A stretch of 64,000 bases of DNA, taken from positions 62,001-126,000 of the forward strand of contig JBPCIO010000141.1 of the NCBI GenBank assembly GCA_051006215.1, written 5' to 3'. The first letter of the stretch is position 1. The number at the start of each line of letters is the position of its first letter. The notes under the pieces are model-generated. The model was not told the origin of the DNA. It did no database searches and saw only the letters and a program-made list of their open reading frames with translations. This stretch comes from CF-72 sp051006215. Its GTDB lineage: Bacteria; Chloroflexota; UBA6077; CF-72. Below, one piece after another: positions 58,080 to 64,000 of the stretch. The position numbers and the translations under genes were made by a program.

Positions 58080-58967
58080 ATGATTAAACTTGGCATCGAC
58101 GCTCTATCCGCGTCGCGGACGGCACAGGTCGTTCAAATCCTTGAATCCGATATCGAGATCCAGACGCTGTGGTACATGGCCAACCGCACGTCACGCCGGG
58201 CGGGGGTCAACGATCACGGTCCGGTCCACGTCCGTACCGCCATGCACCATGGCGATAGCCTGCTGCATCTGCTGATCGAGGCTGGCGTCCGGCCCAATTG
58301 TGTCAGCGACCACGCGCTGACCGAAGACGACGCGCGGGTTGTGGTCTTGCTCGGGCTGGCGATGCATGACATCGGCATGTCGGTTCACCGCGACCGGCAC
58401 GAATTGTTGAGCGTGCCGCTGGCGTTGGACTGGCTGCGGCGCAAGCTGCCGCCGATCTACGTCGAGCCGCAGCTTACGGTCGTCATTTCTGAGGTGGTGC
58501 ACGCCGTTCTGGCGCACAACGTCCACGAGCGCTGCCTCACGCTCGAAGCGGGAATCGTCAAAGTAGCCGATGCGCTGGACATGACCAAGGGCCGCTCGCG
58601 CAAAGCGATCAGCGCCGGCAAGATTGACATTCACTCGATCTCCGCCGCGGCGGTTGAGGCGGTTCGGGTGACCCGGGGAACCAACAAACCTATCCGCGTC
58701 GAGGTCGACATCAACAACCCATCGGCTGTTTTCCACCTCAAGGAGGTCTTTGGCCAGAAGCTGGCGCATAGCACCCTCGAGCCATATGTCGAAGTGCCCA
58801 AGCTCGACGAGCTGCTCGAGTCTCTGCGGGAGCTCGGCCGCAGCGCCGATCCACAGCGCGACGCCGAGGCAGCCGCCAGCACGGCCGAAGCCCCGCGTCC
58901 CGACGGCCGCGGCCTGGGCGAACCCGTCGGCATCGGCCGCGGCCGAGTACCCACCACGATCGCCTGA
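58080..58967 (+). CDS. HD-domain protein, probable metal-dependent phosphohydrolase
   Basis: A protein of 295 residues. NDHGPVHVRTAMHHGDSLL carries a His (46) and another at 50 in the style of HD-domain entry motifs. LAMHDIGMSVHRDRHE provides the HD pair (96-97) and following His/Asp, and KVADALDMTKGR a later conserved Asp. The fold matches HD/GdpP-like phosphohydrolases that bind divalent metal, but the nucleotide substrate is not inferable. The C-terminal 50 residues are low-complexity. ATG 58080 has no SD. It nearly abuts the convergent MFS gene (4 nt). Confidence 0.78.
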   Translation: MIKLGIDALSASRTAQVVQILESDIEIQTLWYMANRTSRRAGVNDHGPVHVRTAMHHGDSLLHLLIEAGVRPNCVSDHALTEDDARVVVLLGLAMHDIGMSVHRDRHELLSVPLALDWLRRKLPPIYVEPQLTVVISEVVHAVLAHNVHERCLTLEAGIVKVADALDMTKGRSRKAISAGKIDIHSISAAAVEAVRVTRGTNKPIRVEVDINNPSAVFHLKEVFGQKLAHSTLEPYVEVPKLDELLESLRELGRSADPQRDAEAAASTAEAPRPDGRGLGEPVGIGRGRVPTTIA

Positions 58968-58971
58968 AAAG

Positions 58972-60429
58972 TCACCCCACGTCAGCAGAGCCTGCTTCGC
59001 TAGCCTGCCTGGGCGGTCCGCTGGGGAGAAACACGGCCACGACGGTCGCCAGGGCGGCCACGCCCACGAACAGCATGTACACCGATCGCAAGGAACCGGC
59101 CAGCACCTGCTGCAGGAACCCGAGATCGGCCACCGACAGCGTGGCGCGCACCTCGGCCGACAGGATCTCGTTGGCATTGACCCCCGCCCCTGCCGCCGAT
59201 GCGACGCCGGCGGTGAAGATGGCCCCGGCGATCGACACGCCAATCGTGCCGCCGATGTTTCTGGCGAACTGATTGGCGCTGGTGACAACACCCCGGTTTT
59301 GCCAGCCGACCGAGGATTGGGCGGCCAGAATAATAACCACGGAATAGAAGCCGAAGCCGCCTCCTATGACGAAGGTGATCGCCGCTGGCACCCACAGAGC
59401 CGAGCTCGGCTCTAAATTCAGCAACAGTGCGAAGCCAATTGTCAGCAGAATGCCTCCGAGCACGCACGGCCCACGAAAGCCCCACCGCAGCAGCAGCCGG
59501 CCGCCGATGGTCGAAGCGGCTGGCCAGGAGATCGACGAGCTCGCCAGCACAAACCCAGAGATGGTCGGCGTGGCGCCCATCACCCCCTGAATGAACGGCG
59601 GCAGGAACGTGCTCTGGCCGTACAGCGCACAGCCAAGTAGCAATCCGCCCAGCGTGCTCACGGCAATCGTTCGCTGACGGAATAGCCAGAGTGGCACCAA
59701 TGGCTCGGCTGCTCGCCGCTCCTGCCAGATGAAAATGGGCAGCAGGGCCGCCGCGAACAGATACATCATCACCTGCAAGCGCTGGTCGCCCGTCGCTTGC
59801 AAGCCCACCAGGAGCAAGGCAACCAGAGCCGACAGTGAAATGGCCCCGATGTAGTCGATGCTGGGGCGGCGACGCTGGAGGTGCTCGCGCAGAAAACGCG
59901 AGATCAACACGATCGACAGCACGCACAGTGGGAAGTTGACGTAGAAAACCCAACGCCAGCTGACGTGCTCGGTCAGAAAACCGCCAATGGCTGGGCCAAG
60001 CAGGCCGGCGACACCCCACACGGTGCTGAACAGTCCGGTGATCCGGGCTCGCTGCGCAAGTGGGTAGACGTCGCCCAGGACAGTCTGGGTGATCGGCAAC
60101 ACGCCGCCCGCGCCAAGACCCTGAATGAGGCGGAAGGCGATCAGCTGCTCCATCGATTGGGCCTGACCACACAGCATCGAGCCGACCAGAAACATGGCTA
60201 TGGCCGCCAGCAGCACGGGCTTGCGTCCGAACAGGTCCGCTAGCTTGCCGTAGATGGGCACGGTGACCGTGCCGGTCAGCAGATATGCGCTGAAGACCCA
60301 CCCATACAACTGAATGCCGCCGATCTGGCCAATGACCGTGGGCATGGCCGTCGAGACCACCGACGTGTCCAGCGCAACCAGGAAGGTGGCGACGAACAAT
60401 GCGAGCGTGACCAGTTGGCGCTCGGACAC
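58972..60429 (-). CDS. DHA2-family MFS multidrug-type exporter
   Basis: Major facilitator of 485 residues with about 14 predicted spans, as in EmrB/QacA drug:H+ antiporters. FLVALDTSVVSTAMPTV is the D1-type motif of span 1. YLLTGTVTVPIYGKLADLFGRKPVLL is the loop 2-3 signature A. VSWRWVFYVNFPLCVL and GVAGLLGPAIGGFLTE, containing motif C, follow. GTG 60429 is chosen because it lies shortly before the first span. No regulator is adjacent. The exported compound is unknown. Confidence 0.9.
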   Translation of the reverse strand: MSERQLVTLALFVATFLVALDTSVVSTAMPTVIGQIGGIQLYGWVFSAYLLTGTVTVPIYGKLADLFGRKPVLLAAIAMFLVGSMLCGQAQSMEQLIAFRLIQGLGAGGVLPITQTVLGDVYPLAQRARITGLFSTVWGVAGLLGPAIGGFLTEHVSWRWVFYVNFPLCVLSIVLISRFLREHLQRRRPSIDYIGAISLSALVALLLVGLQATGDQRLQVMMYLFAAALLPIFIWQERRAAEPLVPLWLFRQRTIAVSTLGGLLLGCALYGQSTFLPPFIQGVMGATPTISGFVLASSSISWPAASTIGGRLLLRWGFRGPCVLGGILLTIGFALLLNLEPSSALWVPAAITFVIGGGFGFYSVVIILAAQSSVGWQNRGVVTSANQFARNIGGTIGVSIAGAIFTAGVASAAGAGVNANEILSAEVRATLSVADLGFLQQVLAGSLRSVYMLFVGVAALATVVAVFLPSGPPRQASEAGSADVG

Positions 60430-60672
60430 CGCTCAACCTTAATGGACCGCCAATGCACCGCCGCAAGCGGCATTGACCTGCTCACACCGGCCCAGTTGAT
60501 TCAGAGCTGCGCGACTACGCGGCGAAGATTCCCGAGTAACATGCTGCCGGGTGGCGGGTGCCTTCGTACTGCTCGAGTCGCTCCCGCCCGGCGTCGGCAT
60601 CCACGACAACTGCTTCGACTTCGGTGCCGATTCCCTGCCAATGGCGCAGCCCAGCGTTCGGCTGTACACGCT

Positions 60673-61587
60673 GTGAATCGAGGTCTCTGGTCTTGGGCAT
60701 GGCGGATCAGCATAGCGCTGGTGGTCATCGCACCAGCCGCGGTCGCGGTTCTGAGCGCGTGGCGTGCAAACCAGCAATTGCATCCGAAGCGAACTACCGG
60801 CGGCTCATACGATCTGAGCGCTGAGCTGGCTTCTTCAGAGGCTGTGGCGTTCACATCATCTGACGGTATTCCACTTGCGGGCACTTTTGTAGCGCCGCGG
60901 AACGGTGCGGTGGTCGTTCTGGCGCACGGCCTGGCGGCGGACCGCGTGCAGTTGCTGGGCGAGGCACAACTCCTCGTCGAGCACGGATACGGCATCCTCC
61001 TCTTCGACGAGCGTGCGCACGGCGCCAGCGGAGGTTCGCTCAGCACCTGGGGCTACCTGGAGAGCGGCGACGTTGAGCGCGCCGTCGATTTCATTGGACA
61101 GCGCACGCAATTGTCAGTTGGCCAGATTGGGCTCTTGGGATTTTCGATCGGCGGCACTGCCGTTGTGCGGGCTGCGATTGGGGACCCACGCATCGGCGCC
61201 GTCATAGTCGAGGCCGATTTCGGGTCGGTGGCAGACGAGTTCCGCTACATGTTTCAGCGCTACGGTCCACTTTCACAACTCCCGGCGCTGTGGGCGATAC
61301 AAGCCTCAGGCCTCGACCTGGCCGCGCTCGAGCCAGACCGGATGCTGCGCTCGCTCCATCCCCGACCTTTGCTCCTGGTCTATGGCAGCCACGATTCCAG
61401 CGTGCCTGCGACCGAGGCGCTGCGGATGGCTCGCAGCGCAGGGCCGCTCAGCAGTTTGTTGATGATCGACACAGCCGAACACGGTGGCTTCATCCGAACT
61501 GCGACCGCCCAGTACTCCGAGCGCCTGATCTCGTTTCTTGACACGTCATTGCTGCGTCGTGGGAGTGGCCGAGGGATCCTCTTCTGA
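60673..61587 (+). CDS. Membrane-anchored alpha/beta hydrolase
   Basis: A protein of 304 residues. A single N-terminal hydrophobic segment (about 9-30) anchors an alpha/beta hydrolase domain. VVLAHGLAADRVQLL is the oxyanion region, LLGFSIGGTAVV carries the nucleophile Ser158 in GFSIG, LLLVYGSHDSSVP holds the acid Asp, and DTAEHGGF the catalytic His. It resembles BAAT/DUF-type and serine-aminopeptidase-like hydrolases. GTG 60673 gives the anchor at the N-terminus. Its 3' end overlaps the convergent double-hydrolase gene by 98 bp. Confidence 0.85.
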   Translation: MNRGLWSWAWRISIALVVIAPAAVAVLSAWRANQQLHPKRTTGGSYDLSAELASSEAVAFTSSDGIPLAGTFVAPRNGAVVVLAHGLAADRVQLLGEAQLLVEHGYGILLFDERAHGASGGSLSTWGYLESGDVERAVDFIGQRTQLSVGQIGLLGFSIGGTAVVRAAIGDPRIGAVIVEADFGSVADEFRYMFQRYGPLSQLPALWAIQASGLDLAALEPDRMLRSLHPRPLLLVYGSHDSSVPATEALRMARSAGPLSSLLMIDTAEHGGFIRTATAQYSERLISFLDTSLLRRGSGRGILF

Positions 61588-63355
61588 CATGGGATCGGTC
61601 ATCGAGGTAACCGCCCAGCAGGGCTAAGAGCGCACGCTGATCGCGCACTCGCGAGAAGGTGTGGTCGGCTCCCCGTACGATCTCCAAACGAAAGCCGGGG
61701 TCGCGGCGAAAGCGTCCGCCGTCCCTGCCAAGGTGAGCATCGAAGACATCCCGCCCTCCGTCATTCTCATCGAAAATCACCAGCACCGTGGATCCGCGGT
61801 CGAGAAGTGCTTGGAGCGCTCGGTCGACATGGAACCTGTTGGACCATCGAGAGGGAATGGCGCGCGTCGCCATGCGCAGGGCGGGGGCAACCCAGCGTCT
61901 GACCAGTGTTCGGCCGACGCCGATCACATTCAGGCGTCCAGAGAGCGCGCGCTTCCACGTCGCGAACCTGCGGATCTCACGCCTGTAGTACTGCGTTGAT
62001 TTGAAGGACTGGCGGATCTTCAAGTCCAACGAGTCGCCTGGCTTCCAGGTAAACGCCTGCGGGTTGATCAGCACGGTGCCGACGACCCGCTCATCCCTGA
62101 CCGCGGCGTGGAACGCGACATAGGCACCTGAGCAGAGTCCGACCAGGATGAAGCATTTAGCAACATCGTGAGACTCGAGGAAGTCGAACACTACGGTCAT
62201 CTCAGATAGCCGGCTCTCGGAATAGGCCTGGGCTGCGTCATGAAATCGTGGGCCGCGGTGGTCACCGATTCCGGTGGAGTCGAACCGGAATGAGGTCAAC
62301 CCTCGCGCGGCGAGCTGGCGGCTCAAGGGCACGTACATGCGGCTGGGGCCGACGCGGTAGTCGGAGGAAGTGTTCAGGAAAACGACGGCTGGGCAATCGT
62401 GGTCCCTTGGGTCTGGTTTCCCGCGGTCTGGACGGGTCACGATTCCGAAGAACTGGTCGCCGGGGCCGAAAAAACAAGGCTCTTCTTCCAGGAAGGGCTC
62501 ACGGATCCCGGAGGTGGTACGAAGTGCTGCGACCGTTGCTTGTCGATCAATCGTCGTCGGATGTTCTGAGGAGAGCCACGTGACAATTCGCCTGATCACC
62601 TGCTCAGGGACCTGGGATTTATACGATTGCTGCATCATTTCGGCATACCCAGGGTGTGCTTCGCAGATAACCTGTGCGCCTCGCGCGCGCCAGGCCGCGG
62701 CAAGGTTGGTTTCATTGGAGCTCGAATGCTTCTGCAGGAGTAAGACGCGCGCGGCGGCGGGGGCGCACTTCAGGAGATCGATCTGCGAAAGCGCGTCGAG
62801 TGTATGTGCGCGGTAGAGAAAGCCCGCCGCTTCCTGGTCACCGTCAGAGGCAGGGTCTCTGCCACTGAGTAGTCCGTAGGCGCGAATCTGACGGGACCAT
62901 TGTTTGCCCTGTACAAACGGCGCCCAGAGCACGGCGGTCGACGCGAATCCGATAGCCGGGGCGACGAGCGCAGCGAGGGTTGCACCGAGGTGTATGCCAA
63001 ACAGACTCAGTTGTTCGACACCACTCAGCGCGTGCAGCTCAGCCGCGGCAAGCTCGATACTATGCAACCAGGCTTCGACGCGCTCAGGATCCTCGTCGGT
63101 TCCGGCTGAGTCGCCGGTACCGTCCAGATCGAACCGCATGGTGGCGAAGCCTGCCTCACTCAGGCGGTCCGCGAGTTCGCGGTAGGTCCGCTGGGTAGCG
63201 AGAGCCTCCCAGCCAACCGCGCTGCACAGCAGCACCGCTGCGCCCCGTGGCGTCGATCGGGGCGGGTGATACCAGCCAAAAAGTGCCCGCTCAGGCGGCC
63301 CGAATGTGATGGCTGCACTCGTTACCTGACTCGGCACATTTGGGGTGACGCTCAC
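61490..63355 (-). CDS. Fused double alpha/beta hydrolase
   Basis: A protein of 621 residues with two alpha/beta-hydrolase modules. Module 1 (about 15-280) has VLLCSAVGWEALATQR, FDLDGTGDSAG and a nucleophile elbow reading FGIHLGAT, with His in place of the usual Ser. Module 2 (about 310-590) has VVFLNTSSDYRVGPSR, FRFDSTGIGD and an elbow reading VGLCSGAY, with Cys in place of Ser as in dienelactone hydrolase. VLVIFDENDGG and VRGADHTF follow as acid and His. Hydrolases of this kind are reported beside exosortase/polysaccharide systems. GTG 63355 overlaps the preceding stop by 4 nt. Activity of module 1 is doubtful. Confidence 0.82.
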   Translation of the reverse strand: MSVTPNVPSQVTSAAITFGPPERALFGWYHPPRSTPRGAAVLLCSAVGWEALATQRTYRELADRLSEAGFATMRFDLDGTGDSAGTDEDPERVEAWLHSIELAAAELHALSGVEQLSLFGIHLGATLAALVAPAIGFASTAVLWAPFVQGKQWSRQIRAYGLLSGRDPASDGDQEAAGFLYRAHTLDALSQIDLLKCAPAAARVLLLQKHSSSNETNLAAAWRARGAQVICEAHPGYAEMMQQSYKSQVPEQVIRRIVTWLSSEHPTTIDRQATVAALRTTSGIREPFLEEEPCFFGPGDQFFGIVTRPDRGKPDPRDHDCPAVVFLNTSSDYRVGPSRMYVPLSRQLAARGLTSFRFDSTGIGDHRGPRFHDAAQAYSESRLSEMTVVFDFLESHDVAKCFILVGLCSGAYVAFHAAVRDERVVGTVLINPQAFTWKPGDSLDLKIRQSFKSTQYYRREIRRFATWKRALSGRLNVIGVGRTLVRRWVAPALRMATRAIPSRWSNRFHVDRALQALLDRGSTVLVIFDENDGGRDVFDAHLGRDGGRFRRDPGFRLEIVRGADHTFSRVRDQRALLALLGGYLDDRSHVRRGSLGHSHDAAMTCQETRSGARSTGRSQFG

Positions 63356-64000
63356 GGCGCGTTCTCCGCGCCAGCCCTGCCTAGCCTGACAAGTGTCGAT
63401 CCGTTGAGCGCCTGGGCGGAGCCGCCGAGGCGGCGCTGGGACATAATCTGTGTCAGTCCGACGCAAACCTCCGCCCCTGGGCGCAGGTGGAAGTAGTTGT
63501 CATTGCACCTGTATCCGGGCACATCAAGAGATACCGATTGTGCGAAGCGGCGTGCGCGCAACAGGGCGAAGACGTTTCCGGCGCCGTCTTCGTGGAGCGA
63601 GCCTTCGAGGCCGAGATCAGGCTCCACCGGCAACGCCAGCCCGCACGGAAAATGGAATGCGCTGGACAGGCGTTCGCCAGAGTCGCGATCCGACATCTCC
63701 ACGACGGCGATCTGATGACCCGGCGGCCCGAACCGATAGGCATACGTCGTATCAGCGAAGTGCTCGAGTAGTCCATCGACAGCAATTCGCAACTGATCTC
63801 TCGCCGGAACAGTGACCGTGGCCGTCCGCGCGAGAACCTGGACATCTCCGTCCTTCCAGGCACTAAAGGCGAGCTCCGCCTGAAGCGGGCAATCTCGCTC
63901 GTTGATGGCGTGAATCCAAAGTCCGTTGAGCCCTTCGTCCGTGAAGAACGCCGTCACGGGTGCCAGCGCGCGCTTCAGGTAGTAGTAGGCTGGCTTGGGT
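63352..64000 (-). CDS. GH2 / beta-mannosidase-like protein, C-terminal part (5' end outside window)
   Basis: The open frame runs past the right edge, so only the C-terminal part (about 216 residues) is seen. It begins with KPAYYYLKRALAPV, as in the junction between the catalytic TIM barrel and C-terminal Ig-like domain of GH2 beta-mannosidase-type enzymes. A beta-rich domain follows (VTAFFTDEGLNGLWIHAIN, ATVTVPARDQL, GPPGHQIAVVEMSD). The catalytic residues lie beyond the window. The stop overlaps the start of the double hydrolase (GTGA), so both are probably co-transcribed. An ATG/GTG start inside the window at 63957 is unlikely. Confidence 0.72.
   Translation of the reverse strand, partial: PKPAYYYLKRALAPVTAFFTDEGLNGLWIHAINERDCPLQAELAFSAWKDGDVQVLARTATVTVPARDQLRIAVDGLLEHFADTTYAYRFGPPGHQIAVVEMSDRDSGERLSSAFHFPCGLALPVEPDLGLEGSLHEDGAGNVFALLRARRFAQSVSLDVPGYRCNDNYFHLRPGAEVCVGLTQIMSQRRLGGSAQALNGSTLVRLGRAGAENAP

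Noticed and set aside
60432..60448. CGCTCAACCTTAA near the MFS gene start, identical over 13 nt to the element at 3433
   Set aside because: The second copy 11 bp further reads TGGACC, and there is no -10 at the right distance.
59000..60466. A 488-codon minus-strand frame alongside the MFS gene
   Set aside because: It is an alternative frame of the same strand with Arg/Gly/His-rich composition, while the frame at 58972-60429 has 14 spans and MFS signatures.
1..64000. tRNA, rRNA, riboswitch, insertion sequence or transposase genes
   Set aside because: I looked for T-loop-like GTTCRANNC segments, conserved rRNA stretches and transposase motifs and saw none that hold up.

Overview
The window is GC-rich, gene-dense bacterial DNA. 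Many genes start at GTG or TTG, many stop and start codons overlap, and several promoters place the -10 hexamer so close to the start codon that the mRNA would be leaderless. The content points to Chloroflexota or a close relative. The pointers are secreted proteins with Thr-Pro-rich linkers and LGFP-like/IPT-like modules, a coenzyme F420 gamma-glutamyl ligase, a queuosine-salvage glycosylase and stand-alone PlsX and CsaA. This placement is inference; no rRNA or tRNA gene is visible to anchor it.

About 1-41.3 kb is a large extracellular polysaccharide / glycoconjugate locus. It has a leftward unit (two glycosyltransferases and an epimerase, the last cut by the window edge) and several rightward units. 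These contain GT2, GT4 and GT10 transferases, multi-span GT-C-like and GT87-like transferases, a Wzx-type flippase, two acyltransferase-3 proteins (one broken by an in-frame stop), sugar epimerases, Gfo/Idh/MocA oxidoreductases, a UGM-like flavoprotein, methyltransferases, an AsnB-type amidotransferase, a polysaccharide deacetylase and a DegT-type sugar aminotransferase. Together they could make activated sugars, build a decorated repeat unit and flip it across the membrane. No polymerase is recognised with certainty. Inside the locus is a small secreted protein made of His-Asp octapeptide repeats with a PEP-CTERM-like tail.

The most notable non-coding signal is a promoter architecture seen upstream of eight transcription units of this locus. 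It has CTCAAC-like hexamers repeated at exactly 11 bp, usually with a third degenerate copy, and in five cases a candidate -10 hexamer starts 33 nt after the second copy. This is the geometry expected for an OmpR/PhoB-family response regulator.

From 41.3 to 53.8 kb lie a secreted TIM-barrel-like protein with two C-terminal beta-sandwich modules, two soluble histidine kinase/response regulator pairs, and a third OmpR-type regulator whose phospho-acceptor Asp is replaced by Glu. These are followed by a secreted LGFP/IPT-type protein and an orphan lipoprotein-like HlyD adaptor with a very long coiled coil. From 53.8 to 64 kb the content becomes more housekeeping-like: a queuosine-salvage glycosylase divergent from plsX, a membrane J-domain protein, csaA, cofE, an HD-domain protein, a DHA2-type MFS exporter, a membrane-anchored alpha/beta hydrolase, a fused double alpha/beta hydrolase, and the end of a GH2/beta-mannosidase-like gene that runs off the window.
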